From the NCBI GenBank assembly GCA_030490835.1, contig CM059971.1, forward strand, positions 127,566,564 through 127,630,563: a DNA stretch of 64,000 bases. Reading direction: 5' to 3'. Positions 47,390-59,669 of the stretch are shown here, in pieces. The notes beneath the pieces are model-generated. The model was not told where the DNA came from. It made no database searches and saw nothing but the letters and a program-made list of their open reading frames with translations. Within the stretch, counting starts at the first letter, position 1. Each line of letters begins with the position of its first letter. This DNA comes from Annona cherimola. Lineage: Eukaryota > Streptophyta > Magnoliopsida > Magnoliales > Annonaceae. The position numbers were made by a program, and so were the translations under genes.

Positions 47390-48112
47390 TGACGAGGATT
47401 GTTTTGTGGATTTTTTTTTTTCCGATTTACCCCTATACGTAGAGTGAAATTCTAGATCTTGATGTTTGGAAAATGACATGAAATCTTGGTTGTTTCAGCC
47501 ATTAGTTTTCATCATGTAAAAACGAAAAACGATCAAAATTTTTGAAAGCTGGAGTTTTCTTTAGCAGCTCAAAGAACACGGGTTGATTTCATGTTTTTGC
47601 TAGACAAGGTGAGCCTAGCTCCGATGGCATGACGAGTCGATTTCATGAAGCATTTACGCAGGGGGTGGACTGGGGGGTCCATTACAAGTCAAAGAACGGC
47701 CATCAAACAATCCAAGTTGCCGGAATGAATTGAATTCTCCGAACAAGCATTTCGTCGAACACTTGGAGACCTAGACTGTTCTGTACGCCCCGAGTCAAAC
47801 GAAGAAACGGACAGACGTTGCATCCGTGTGATGGTCGACCCAACCGCTGTTATGTCCCACCAGATCTTTTAATAGTATCCGCGGGGATTTTCATCGGTCT
47901 CTCTTCTTTCGCACAGGCACAGCCATACAGCAGGAACGGACGGCTGGCAATTGTCAAATGAAATTCCATCCTCGGGTGATGCTACGCAAAAGCCATTGAC
48001 TCGATGATTCCAACACCAACACCCAAATACAGACAAAGAGCAAGGGAAAAACTAGAAAATCCCATACTCTTTTCGTTCCTCCTTTCACGTACGAAGCAAC
48101 GAAAAGGGAGAA
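47390..48112. other. Spacer between polygalacturonase and pseudokinase genes
   Basis: This 723-base interval holds the pectinase 3' UTR and the pseudokinase promoter and leader. Base composition is normal. No further gene or repeat was recognised. Confidence 0.6.
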
Positions 48113-49212
48113 ATGCTGACCCGGGCCTTCCATGGCCGCAAGAAGAGCCCGAAGGCCCGCGACGATGGCGGGGGCAGCCTCAGCGGCTCCCAGAAGATGG
48201 ATGAGGAGGACGAGGAAGCCCTGTTCGGCCACCTCAGTGACCTGCCCTTCACCTTCTGTGGTGGGGCCGTGTACTTCCGCGCCGTCGGTCTGAGGGAGGT
48301 CCTCCAGTCGTCGGTCCAAGTGCTGGGCGAGAGCGGCCTTGGCATCTCGGAGAAGGTGCTGCTTTGGGACGGCGCCGTCTTCGCTTCCAAGCGGTTCCGG
48401 AAGGTGACGGTCGGGAGGACGGAGTTTCGGAGGTGCGTGGAGCGCCTGGCACACATTGGCGCAGACTGCCAGCATCTCGTCCCCCTCCGCGCCTACGTCT
48501 ACGCCAAGCGGATCAAACTTGTTCTCTGCAGCTATTACCCTATGGGCAGCCTCGCCGATCTGCTTTCAGGTAAAAACAAAACAATCACCTCAAATTCGAT
48601 CAGTCATCTGGTCCGTTCATCATCTGATCTGTTTTTGTTTACGTTTACGTTGAGGCAGGCGGGAGGGAGCTGGGGCACACCCCTTTGGCCTGGCCAACCC
48701 GTCTCCAGATCATCCTCCACGTCGCCCGTGCAATTGCCTTCATCCATTCCCAGCCTCCCCCGCTGCACGACAAGCATCTGCAACTCAACGTGCATGGCAA
48801 CATAAAAGCTTCCAATGTGTTCGTGAAGATAGATTTCTCCGCCTGCTTGTCCAACTACGGCTTCCACCATCTTGGGGAGCGGCCCAAGGTGCAGGAGATC
48901 ACCGACCTTGCTGGGAAGATGCTGACCCGCTGCGACCTCACGCAGAGGTGCGACATCTTAAGCTTCGGAAGGATGGTGCTTGATGTCTTAGGCGGCCCAA
49001 CAGCGCCGTTCCAGAGGAACTACATATCTGAGAGGAAGGAAGACATTAGGGAAGGTAAGATTAGCTTTTTTGAATTCCCTGCGGAAGGGGAAGCCAAGAG
49101 CCAGGCCTTCAGAGTCCTGGAGATTGCTCTGGCTTGTACCACTGCGTCCCCCGAGATGAGGCCCACCATTGAGCAGATACTAGATGACCTCAGAGAGGTT
49201 TACTCTGTGTGA
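48113..49212 (+). CDS. Receptor-kinase-like pseudokinase without ectodomain (2 exons)
   Basis: Exons 48113-48569 and 48659-49212 give 336 residues. The fold is that of LRR receptor-like kinases: GESGLGIS (glycine loop region, 72-79), FASKRF with Lys93, LVPLRAYVYAKRIKLVL, YYPMGSLADLLSG, then VHGNIKASNVFV. Catalytic marks are lost: HRD reads HGN (198-200) and DFG reads NYG (218-220). It should therefore not phosphorylate in the usual way. The C-lobe is intact (DILSFGRMVLDVLGG, CTTASPEMRPTIEQILDDL). There is no signal peptide, LRR or transmembrane segment; the N-terminus is basic and polar, so the protein is probably cytosolic or peripheral. It could act as a scaffold or decoy in receptor signalling (inference). 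The start is the first ATG in frame; a short 89-bp intron is the only one. Confidence 0.87.
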
Positions 49213-50447
49213 TGAAACATCCAACCATTGTGTCCTTTTTCTCTCTACCTCTGCATATCTCTATTTATAGCTTATTTTGTACAGGTAATGCTCATGTTTC
49301 CTGCAAAATGAAGATTGAAAATTTTGGATTTTCTCATCTGCGCTCAATACAAACTGTTGGCTTCTATGTTTGACGAAAAATCTGAGCCTTTTTCTGTGCA
49401 TCTAGCTACTTACATTTGTAGGGCTTTCTTTGAACAAGAGATGTTCGCATGTCGTGCAAAATGATTGGATTTTATGGTGTGGTTTATTTTCATAATGGTA
49501 ACTAGTTTATTGGGTGGAGGATGAAGCATGTCTGATTAGGATTAAATATTTAAATGGAGCCAAAAGGTAAATGATGCTTGGGCTTTGGGTTTTGACAAAT
49601 GGACCAGAGTCGAAAAGGCCCAATAGCACCGACTACTTGTATCAGACCCCAACCACATAGGTTCTGAAAAGTGCTTCAGCTAGCGTTTAGATTGAGAGCA
49701 CCAACCATCCAGAACTTCTTCAAAACAGCACTCCAAGCCCCCTTTCCTTTTTTTTGGGGGGGGAATCTAATCTTTCTCACCCCTGCACTGTAGATAAAAT
49801 GAGGCGTGTTTTGTGCACTCTCCCAAGTTCTCCTGGTATACATGCCCTCCTCTGGCTCCATTTCGATGCACAGTTGAAAACGAAGTGTTGAAAAGGAGTT
49901 GCGATTTCCAGAAGCCCTTGAGGGAGAGTGAACAACATACGCCTCGAAGCTGCTCGTGGACCTGATAAACTAAGCTCAGCAAGTGCTCCTTGTTATAAGC
50001 GGGAATATCAGTAGTCAATGCAACCATTCAATTTTTTTAAAATTTTTTATGGTTCTATCTGGAATCTTATCTGATTTTACAAATTTAACCTATGAATCCT
50101 TACAAATCAAGCCCCATGATTCCTTATGATTATCTTAACATTATCGCAGAGTAGACAAAAATTCCTCATATGGGAGAAAAGCTTCCACACGTACGGAGAT
50201 ACGAATCACCTATTATGGGGTTTGAAACAATCCAATCGAGCGCAGCCCAGTTTGCTGCAACCATGCAATTAACTCAACGCCAAAGGATCTATTAACCCTC
50301 CCTCTTGAAACAGATGGCAACATCTTGCAGTCGAAGTTAGTAGGCTGACAAGAAACATATATCCGTCGTCTGATTCCCGCGGAAGGAGAGAGGGAGAGAG
50401 AGTCCAACGTCAATCCCAAAAGTCAGTCCTGACCTTCAGCTTGCCTG

Positions 50448-50828
50448 ATGAGGCATTTCTCTCCATCGAGAAAGAATATGATCAGAGCGTCTCGTTTAAG
50501 TACATGCTTTCTTTGGACTCTACTCGTCTTGCCCCACACACACCCCAAATGCTTGCTGTATGCATCTAATTCTAATCCGCTTTTGACAAGTCGGCCGAGA
50601 ATCTTTCAATCCAATGGGAATAATTCAGACATCTACCATCCTTTTCAGCAGCAGACAGAGGGCCATGCATCCATCGGTTATCCACGCCAATTACCAAGTG
50701 TCCGGGTTGACCCCCATGCATTTGACAGCGAAAAGAAAGTATCAGATACCAGTAGGGAAGAGAAAAGCACTCAAAAGTTAAATGTTATTTTCATTTTTAT
50801 TAAGGGGAAATGTTTGGGTCCGCTTTGA
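50448..50828 (+). CDS. Possible small secreted peptide precursor (unrecognised)
   Basis: A 126-residue frame with a true ATG start. An internal Met (residue 11) opens a signal-peptide-like stretch, MIRASRLSTCFLWTLLVL, followed by a polar Ser/Asn/Gln/Glu-rich region without cysteines, as in many plant peptide hormone precursors. The last 15 residues (NVIFIFIKGKCLGPL) look like read-through into AT-rich DNA, so the true end or a splice site may lie near 50780. No CLE, CEP, IDA, PSK, PSY or RGF motif is recognised. It could equally be a chance frame; the upstream GA-rich sequence (about 50386-50402) is compatible with a leader. Confidence 0.25.
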   Translation: MRHFSPSRKNMIRASRLSTCFLWTLLVLPHTHPKCLLYASNSNPLLTSRPRIFQSNGNNSDIYHPFQQQTEGHASIGYPRQLPSVRVDPHAFDSEKKVSDTSREEKSTQKLNVIFIFIKGKCLGPL

Positions 50829-51547
50829 TGATGAATCAACATTTAATCAGCCTAATCAATTTAGAATCATTTATTTAGATGTAGAACCAAATTCCATCCA
50901 AATAGAGACGTAAATGTTCACCATCTGCGTAAAATATGCTTTCTAAGTGGGTATAACCTACCTTGGAATTTAGTTTAAATGACTTTTGGTGTCAATAAAT
51001 GATTTTAACAACATAAATAAGATTTTAGTTTAAGAAAGCGGACCAAAGTGGGGATTCTCTTTCTTAGCTCCATAACGATTATGCTGTTCAATTGTTATCG
51101 TTATCCGGTACTGTGGTTATTTGCAAATGTAGTTTATTAGTTTAATTGTAATTGTAAATATACTTACGTAAATTCAAAAGTTATAAATAGCTTCATATAG
51201 TTTAAACATAATTATAAGTTTAATGGCACCAATACGACATAGATATATTTGCAAAGATATGCACATTATGTAGATATGTATATTTAGTTTTAGTTTTTTC
51301 AAATACACTAATGTTTTTTTTTTATACATATTTATAATTACACTCACACCGTAACAATGCAATAATGGTGGCACAAAGGTATATGTATATTTACAATTAT
51401 AGGTAAATTATAAGGAATTATTGTTATTTTTGAATTGCAACCCACCCATCTTATCCTTTGCTGATTTTTTTAGTGTGATTGGAAAATAATAAAAAAATTT
51501 CGATGAAAAATTTTTAATGTAAAATTTATTAAATTGATAGAAAATTA

Positions 51548-51800
51548 TGGGTGTGTTTGGTAATAAGTAAAAGTTGTCAAGTTAAAACTTTTCAATCTAT
51601 TATCTTATTTTTTAATTATTTTTTCACATTTTTCTATACAATTATCCTACTTTTCAATCATTTCTACACAACTACCAACACAACTAACCTACCTATTTCA
51701 ACTTTATCCTATTTATTCTTCATCATTACCCCTATTAATCATATCATTTGACAACTTTTACTGTCTACAACTTTTCATCAAAAGTTTTATCCATTCTCAA
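51548..51800. mobile_element. Tourist-like MITE
   Basis: It starts GGGTGTGTTTGGTAATAAGT and ends near AAACACACACTATG. The core (TTTTTCACATTTTTCTATAC, CAACTTTATCCTATTTATTC) is the reverse form of the family at 56308. A second, forward core follows directly at 51810-51960, so two elements may be head to head. Confidence 0.6.
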
Positions 51801-52292
51801 AACACACACTATGTAATATGATAGAGATAATGATGAATAGTAGAGAAGATAAAATTAAAATAGATAAATTAGTTAAATATGTAATTGTGTATAAATGATT
51901 AAAAAGTAAGATAATTTGTAAATAAATAATTTAATTATAAAAAGTGAAAAATTTTACTTTTGACGAAAAAATGAACTTGTCGATATTAATGCTATTAAAA
52001 GCATTAAATGGGAGCTTTTATTCTCTCTCGTACGCCGCGTGCATTTTGTAAGAAAGGAAGCGCTTGAAGCAAGCTTCAATGCTAAGCCATTCAGCCCAGC
52101 GCCCGAACTCCGTTGGTTCTCATATGTAGACGGATGATGATTACATCCCGACTTCAATTCGGGTTAGGCAGCATTGGCTCTCATTTTTAGGAGCGGATTC
52201 TTTAGTGGAAATACTATTAGGTTTGTACTGGAGAAAAAATTGAATTGTTGTAATACAATACGTCTGCCAATTAAGTGTAGTCTAGTTGGAAG

Positions 52293-53205
52293 TAGGGGTG
52301 TAAATCGGGTCGGGTTGACTCGGGTTGGCACAAATACAATCCTAACCCACCTTGTAAAATCACAACCCAACCCTACTTTCAACCCTACTTTTCACATCTT
52401 AACCCAACCCTATTTCAACCCACCTCAAATCGGTTCGGTTCGGGTTAGAAATCGGGCTAATAGATTACACATGTTATCAATGCTAGTTAAAGTTTTGTTC
52501 ACCTGAATTTCTAAAATAATAAAAATAATGATAATTATAAAAACAATAAGTACCAATAAAAGTTCTACATAGCTCAAAAGTGGAGGATAAGTTTAGTAAT
52601 TGATTCGTTTTTTTGTTTTTGTATTTTTGAGCAATCGATGTCTTCTGCAAGTCAAAAAGTGAAAGCCAAGTAAAATTATTACAATAAATTATGCAAAATA
52701 GAAAAATGAATATTATAGTCTTACTTACCTTCTTAGTTGGCTTCCAATCAAAGCTAAAAACATCTTAAGTTCTCAGTTGACCTGTTATGTTATTCTAAAT
52801 CACCAATGCGAGTAAATATCTAAACAACCTATTTACGATGCAATATAACTAAATAATCCAAACACAATTTCACAACTAATTAACCAAATATATTTTCAAA
52901 CCAAATAAATTCAAACAACATTTGACAACCAAATAGTCAAACAAATTTCCAAACTCAACACAATTTTATTTAACTATCTAAGCAATATGAATGAAATACA
53001 CTCTCATAAATATATGTAAATATATATCTTATGAAATCGGGTCGGGTCGGGTCGACCGACCCCTAACCCAACCCATTTTTTAAAATCGGGTCGGGTTGAA
53101 CCCATTTTTTAAAAACCAAATTTCCAAAATCTCAACCCAACCATGGTATAAATCGGTTCGGGTTGATGCGGGCTCGGGTTGAACCCAACCCTATTTACAC
53201 CCCTA
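52293..53205. mobile_element. hAT-type MITE, 913 bp, with perfect 8-bp target duplication
   Basis: GTTGGAAG is duplicated at 52285-52292 and 53206-53213. The ends are inverted repeats matching 18 of 20 positions: TAGGGGTGTAAATCGGGTCG and (inverted) TAGGGGTGTAAATAGGGTTG. Subterminal CGGGTTGGG-type motifs recur at both ends. The interior is AT-rich and non-coding. The TAGGGGTGTAAAT end is common among plant hAT MITEs. Confidence 0.9.
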
Positions 53206-53213
53206 GTTGGAAG

Positions 53214-56200
53214 TAGCGCTAAGCTGGGGACTTGATATAGGTCACTTAAATGCTTTCATTCATTTTTTAATTTTTTTTAAAAATTATTTTATACAAATGT
53301 TAATTTAAGTGTATCTAACACGTATATCAAGTTTTACCAAATTTGAAATTTTCTAGATATTTATTTTTGATTTTTTGAAGATCAACGAGAATTTTAAATT
53401 ACTAAAAATGTAATTGATTCTTAAAAATAAAAAATAAAAATCTAAAAAACTCTAAAATTGATAAAAATTGATACACGTATTAAATACACTTAGATTAAGG
53501 CTTTGTTTGGTAACGGATGAGAATGGAATTCCATTGTAAACTATGAAAATTGCACTGGTGGCACATTTTCCATCCGTAGTTTTTCTTTCTATCAGTTATA
53601 TTTTTTCACTTTTGCATGTACTTTTGAATCATTTTTTCTTTCAGCAATCTTGTTTATGTTAACTTTGCTCCTATCATTTAATATCAATTACACGTCTTTC
53701 AAAATATTTTATTTTCCATTTTATACAATTCCCTACAATCCCCCAATTTTACACATTGCTAAACGCTGCCTAACACTTGTATAAAAAAATTTTAAAAAAT
53801 AAAAAATGAGTTAAATGCACTGGGGTGCATTGAGATTAAGTACATCAAGGTGTATTGAGCCTCAACCCCTTGGCTCGAGCGCCATTGGCTCTAAGATTGA
53901 CTCTTGTAATGGAAGTTTCATAACACATGGTGAGAGTTGTTGTATTCTACTCGGGGAGTGTTTAGTTTGCTTATTTGTAAATAATATGAAAATTATAAGG
54001 GTGCTTAAGCTTGATTTGTAATATCATATAAAATAATATGTATGGATTATTAGCCTTATTCGTAATATGAGTTGAAATAAAATGTAGTATTGTAAGATTA
54101 ATAAAAACATTTATGAGATGTAATATTATAACATTGATAAAAAATGTTCAACCATTTATATGGTTGAACCATGGTCTGTCTTATTCTCTCAATTTTCATC
54201 AATTGGCTTAGATGGGGTTAGAATAATTGGAGATTGTCTTGTCGTTGTTTGACCAATTAAATTGACCCTTCAGTCCAATTTTAATGTCATTGATTAAGAG
54301 TAAATAACAGTTATATGGAATAATGTGTATAAATTATTGTAAAATATGATAATTATATAGATAGATATGTAAAATGATTAAAAATAAGAATAGTTGTATG
54401 GAAAATTTCCATAATGTTTAATGAAACGTATCCACAGTTTTTTCCCTTGCAAAAATTTCGTCAAGTCTTACTACATACCAGAGGGAATTTTTAGAATAGT
54501 GTGATATATTGAAATTCTCAATTTGGCTAACTTTCCATTTGATCTTGGCTAACATTCAAGACACTACATGCATTGACCCATCGAAGACCATCGATAAGGG
54601 AGGATAAGAATTGGTTCTATAAAGGTGATTACTTTGTATGTTTGCCAATTAATCAGAGTTTAATGCATTTTTCCCGCTATCAGCTTTGTGTGTGGCTTCA
54701 CACATGTTTGGAGGTATTGGATTAACATGCCTTATTTGCTAGATAAGTTATAATTTAAAAAAATGATTCCTTACTACCATATGGTGCAACCTAGGCTAGG
54801 TAAGTCCAGATAAAGGTGGACCCTACATTCATGCAACATATCATATTTTTTCAGTGGTGGGTTAGTTACAGCTCCAAATTAGTTTCCAGAGTATCATGCA
54901 CCATGTCAATATTAATCCCGTTAAAAAAATCTGCTACATGCAATTTGTTCAATAATGATAAAAATATGCTATATGGAAATTACTTTATGACTTGTGTAAT
55001 CTATTTCATGTTACATAATTTTAAATGAGGTTGTGATGCAATCCATTTCACTATAACAGTCTTATTAATGCAATCTGTATATGAAATCTCTATATACACA
55101 CTACAAATAAGTTACAAATTATCCCATGTAAGCTAGATATAATAATTCTTTACACTTGCAAACATAAAATCACCATAGTTTCGACTTTTGAATTTGACGC
55201 TTGTCCCTTACTTTCATAGGATTAAGCAGCTGATACTTTGGTCATATTAATGCCAGCATCATCATATCTAAAATCATGTTTTAGTTGAGCAACAAAACCT
55301 AGTCACATGTCAATTATGCTCTTGCTTGATACAAATTCTAATAATTAATGTCTAAATCCTCCACTCATTGTTAGAGAAAACATTGACTCATTATTAGAGA
55401 AAACACTGACAAAATGATTTGGGATGTGTCAAGGGTAAAAAAAGAAAAAGAAAAAGGCGCTCTATTACCCTTGATTCTCTCTCAAGCATAATTCTTAACA
55501 ATTCCTAAAAGACAACAATTTTCAACCCAAATGACAATGTTTCAACAGCCCATGTACTCATGAGCCAAGAAAAATCCAAATTCCTCCATTAATAAGAAAA
55601 AAATAAATAAAAGCAAAACTCTCGAAGCACTCAAATCTGTCTTGAATTTACTACATGATTCCCCCATTGTGCAATTCGAAGAATCAATCAACATATTGCA
55701 GTATATATATGAAATTACGTGATGCTTAAAAATATTTTAAAAGTTGATTTTGTCGGCAATCCTATGACTAGTCTAAAGAGGCAACGTACCAAATTCGACA
55801 TTCGATAGAAGATTAGAATTCAACACAAGCTCATCCACGATAAGTGCCACCAACATGTTCAAGCTCATTGTCCCGCGAGGTGAAATGCACTAGCGGAAAT
55901 CAACACCTCTCCGACCATGCCTTCCTTGTAACACAAATAGATAATGTTATTACTGAAACTATTGCAAGCATTCATATAGTTAAGGAAGCTAGTAGAGTTC
56001 TTCCTGTGTGTAGAGTAGGTTCTAGTTTCGATTTCTAATTAGAAGAACTGAGCCTTCCATTTTAAAAGTAATGTCTCCCATCGCCATTTGGTAAATTAGA
56101 TGACTGAGTATGCACAAAATGCTATTATAAGAAAGTCAGATAGAGGTCGTGGCTTTATGACCCCCTCTGATGGTGTATACTTTTGGCTGATACTTAATCA

Positions 56201-56307
56201 TTTAATGCAAGGGCTAAATGAAAACAAACAATGTCTTCTATAAATACATTATTGGTTATATGGTTGTATTTACAACTTGAATATAAATCTGAAAAAATAT
56301 ATACTTA
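53214..56307. other. AT-rich gene-free region
   Basis: A MITE of the GTTTGGTAA...TTACCAAAC-like family lies at about 53500-53770. The rest has only short chance frames. The segment at 55700-56080 is slightly less AT-rich, but its translation is not recognisable. Confidence 0.55.
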
Positions 56308-56570
56308 GGGTATGTTTGGAAATGGATAAAACTTTTGATGAATAGTATTGAAGAGTAAAAGTGTCAAATTATGTGATATGATAGGGTAATGATGATTAGT
56401 AAAGAAGATAAAGTTAAAATAAATAAGTTAGTTGTGTGGGTAGTTGTGTAAAAATGATTGAAAAGTAGGGTAATTGTATAGAAAAATGTGAAAAAATAAT
56501 TAAAAAATATAATAGTTATGAAGAGTGAAAAGTTTTAACTTGCATTTTCTGCACATTGCCAAACACACCC
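56308..56570. mobile_element. Tourist-like (PIF/Harbinger-type) MITE, 263 bp
   Basis: TTA is duplicated at 56305-56307 and 56571-56573, the 3-bp target of PIF/Harbinger elements. The ends are GGGTATGTTTGGAAATGG and (inverted) GGGTGTGTTTGGCAATGT. This is the clearest member of the most frequent MITE family in the window, with its AAACTTTTGATG start and GTGAAAAGTTTT end. Confidence 0.8.
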
Positions 56571-56869
56571 TTAGTTTGAATTAAGCATAATATGTGTGTT
56601 TATTTGTGCATAAAATTTGTCTGCCTTAAACTTTTCATCATATGTAATTACAATATTTTTACATTATTTTATCAAATTATTTACAATTTTACATACAACT
56701 ATCATATTGTTCAATCCATATCAATATTATATTACATTATTTTTATTAAAGCTAAATTTTTTTTAAAATTTAATAAAATTTTGACAATTTTCCAAACAAA
56801 TAGAACGGGGAAAGAAAAATAAGCGAGGTCTCGTCCTCGTAAGTCGCATAATCGACGTAATAAGAAAAC

Positions 56870-56878
56870 GGCGGGAAA
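56870..56878 (+). promoter_or_regulatory. E2F-like site (GGCGGGAAA) upstream of the TEX30-like gene
   Basis: GGCGGGAAA lies 73 bases before the start codon, in a CG-rich stretch that also has GCGCCCGAAAA and TGGCGCC. The match is good but a single site is weak evidence. Confidence 0.35.
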
Positions 56879-56950
56879 AGAAAACGGAGAGCGCGCCCGA
56901 AAAGCTGTCTGGCGCCGCTGGCGCGTGAGAGCCGAAGCCGAGTGGGGGCA

Positions 56951-59247
56951 ATGGCGTCTCGTCCCTTGAAGCGGCGGCGCAACGAGGAAGAGGAAGGAGG
57001 AAGCAGAAAAGAAGGGCATTCTAGTCCGCGCAAGGACTCTACGTCACCGCTTGTAATTTTTGCCCATGGTGCCGGTGCTCCTTCCTCTTCTGATTGGATG
57101 ATCAGGTAGCTCCTCTCTTTCTAATTTACCCCCACTTCTTCGATGATGGCTAGGCTTTCCGGGTTAATCGAAGCTCGGATGGACAGCAGCTAGTCCATTC
57201 ACAATTTCCCCCTTCTTCTTATTATTTGCTTTGTGGTCGGTTCTACAGATGGAAGGGGCTTCTACAAAATGTCCTCGAAGCTGTTGAAGTTGTCACTTTC
57301 GACTACCCATGTGAGCGGATGAATTGCTTTTGGTCCTTTGGTTAAATTTAGCTACAGCTTGCTTGAATTGCGCTTTTTTTCTGAAATTGTGACTGTTAGT
57401 GGCTGTTGGATTGCGAGACAATAAATTCCTGCGTAATATGGAGTGCAATCGCTGCAATGTAAACTGACCTAACTAACTGAAGTGCAGACATCTCTGAAGG
57501 AAAACGCAAAGCACCTCCAAAGGCAGAAAAACTAGTCGAATTTCACTCGGACATTGTCAGAAGGGCAACGGAGAAACATCCCGGCCACCCATTGATATTA
57601 GTGGGCAAGTCCATGGGTTCAAGGTACTGCCTATGTTGGAATTTTCCATCTAATTTCCATGGAAACGGAAAATGATGGGCATTGGTTACTTCCGTGTTTA
57701 GGCTACTCATGGTCATTTGGTTTTCTGTGCATGCGTCTTACTAATAGAAGTCTGCCCTCCTGGCCTCCCATAATACTTTCTTTTTTGCTGTTGTACGTTT
57801 ATCATCCCAAGGGTGGAATTTCTTACTCGAAGGAAAATTATATATATATATATATTACTTTTACTGTGACGGTGCATTTAGCCCAAAATGTGTCACACAT
57901 GTACTTAAATGTATTGATACTTTATAAAATTATTTATCCATGTATAAATTTTATAGCAAATGGTTTATATATTGAATATCAAAATATTCTATTACGTTGA
58001 ATTTATACCATTTTTAGATGGAGTTCATACACATATCCAACTGAGATGAAAATTGGTATAATATTATAATAATAGAATATATAATTTTAAATACATAATT
58101 TTAAATACAATGTGTAGAGTAGATTATAATTTTATGATCATGGGGAACCTATTTTGAGGTAATTGCAAGGTAATTGTGGCGCAGTGAAGCTGCACTTGAA
58201 TATTTCTCATATATATATATATTTTTTGATAACAGGTAGGAAAATTATATTTTAACATGTTTATGTTTCTTCATGAATAGAGTCAGCTGCATGGTTGCGG
58301 CCCGGGAAGACATCCATCCTTCTGCAATCGTTTGCTTAGGCTATCCTCTGAAGGTTTGTTCGTCATTTGCCTTCCAGTCTTTTAATCATCCACTCCTGCA
58401 ACTGGTGGTTTTGGTACTCTTGAAGTTATACCGGCATGCATATCCATTCATGGTCCATGATGATCATCTATATGAAACTCTTGTTTTCTTTCATTGGGAT
58501 AACTTTCGTCTATTTACATTCTGTTGTCCATTTAATGTCACCAGAAAAGAGCAGGGTGGAATTTCTTCTTCTGTTCATTGATTTGTTGCCAAGAGTGGAT
58601 GCAAGAGCTAAATCACATTTGTACACCTGTCTAAATATCTTTTTAATTGATACAAGAATTTTGATTTTACATGAGTATGATTTAAACATTCCCTCAAATC
58701 GATAAAACAGTTCGGATTTGGTTGTCAAACACATAACACGATGGATACGGAAGTTTTTATTCAATAGTGCCGAGTTCCAGGCTTCCTCGTTGTCCATAAG
58801 ATTGATGGATTGTATCTAGTGTAACTAGTGTGATTGTAGGAAGTCTGGAGGGATGCCATATTGCCATTAGTGTATTTCACTGCAGGGAGTAAATGGAGCA
58901 GTTCGAGATGAGACTTTGTTGCAGCTTTCTTCAGTTCGAGTTTTGTTTGTACAGGTAAAAGATCACAATACCAGTTTTGATGCTGCATTGCATTTGAGTC
59001 CTATGATTGTGGAGAAACATGATTCTTGGCTTGCTCATGCACTCAGGGTAGCAAGGATCCACTCTGCCCGCTGGATAGGTTGGGTGATGTCCTGAGGAAG
59101 ATGAAATGCTACAGCACACTGCATGTTGTTGATGGTGGAGACCATTCTTTCAAGATTGGGAAAAAGCTTCTGCAGTCAAAAGCATCAAGCCAGGTTGAAG
59201 CTGAAGAACAAGCTGCCAAAGCAATTGCAGATTTTGTCTCCAACTAG
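56951..59247 (+). CDS. TEX30/KANSL3-like alpha/beta hydrolase (6 exons)
   Basis: Exons 56951-57105, 57249-57310, 57488-57623, 58281-58353, 58886-58954 and 59047-59247 join in frame to 231 residues, close to the length of TEX30. The N-terminus MASRPLKRRRNEEEEGG is basic then acidic and may be a nuclear signal. The fold is an alpha/beta hydrolase: VIFAHGAGAPSSSDWM (HGAG at 39-42), LEAVEVVTFDYPY, then the nucleophile elbow GKSMGSR with Ser114. CLGYPLKGVNGAVRDETLLQL follows, then GSKDPLCP with Asp169 and VVDGGDHSFKI with His198. The Ser-Asp-His triad is complete, so it may be an active esterase or dienelactone-hydrolase-like enzyme; the substrate is unknown for the family. Intron 3 carries a transposon copy. 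The start is the first ATG in the frame. Confidence 0.92.
57865..58210. mobile_element. Foldback-arm family copy in intron 3 of the TEX30-like gene
   Basis: It matches the arms at 32.6-33.6 kb in order: TTATAGCAAATGGTTTA, TATTACGTTGAATTTATACC, ATGAAAATTGGTAT, TAGATTATAATTTTATGATC, and ends GCACTTGAATATTTCT. It is a single arm, bounded by TA runs, and spliced out with the 657-bp intron. Confidence 0.7.
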
Positions 59248-59669
59248 GTTACAACAGTCAGCTGATCTACATTTTTGACCTGTGTATTTCGAATGGGAGT
59301 GCATGTAAGCATTTTGGAGATTCTCACAGAAAGCTGCCCTTTGCTTTGAAGGGAAGCTTTTCAGACCGGTAAGCACTTTCATGGCAGAAAACTTTTTACT
59401 ACCACTTTTAATGTGGGAGACTTGCTGCCTCAGTTGTAATTATTTAATACTAAAATTTGTGGCAAAAATTTTGAAAAAGTAAAAACCGATGTATGTGACA
59501 GGGATAATAATTACGAATAAAGAAAATAAAAAATAGATAAAAGTGAATAAAATTAAGATAGTATAGTTATATAGAAAGATGCAAATATTGAATGTAAAGT
59601 TAATATAGAAAAAGTAAGTTAAGAAGTTAATATACAAAATTACATCAAGAGGTCAAAGGTGCATATTAA
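59248..59669. other. 3' flank of the TEX30-like gene and MITE remnant
   Basis: Probable 3' UTR to about 59440, then AT-rich DNA (59450-59640) that partly matches the Tourist-like core (GGGATAATAATTACGAATAA). Confidence 0.5.

Larger units (their letters stand above)
49213..52284. other. Gene-poor interval after the pseudokinase
   Basis: Contains the pseudokinase 3' flank, one weak small ORF at 50448 (listed), AT-rich DNA from 50.8 kb and Tourist-like MITE sequence at 51548-51960. Confidence 0.55.

Noticed and set aside
55844..56038. 64-residue plus-strand frame
   Set aside because: No recognisable motif and AT-rich flanks; probably chance.
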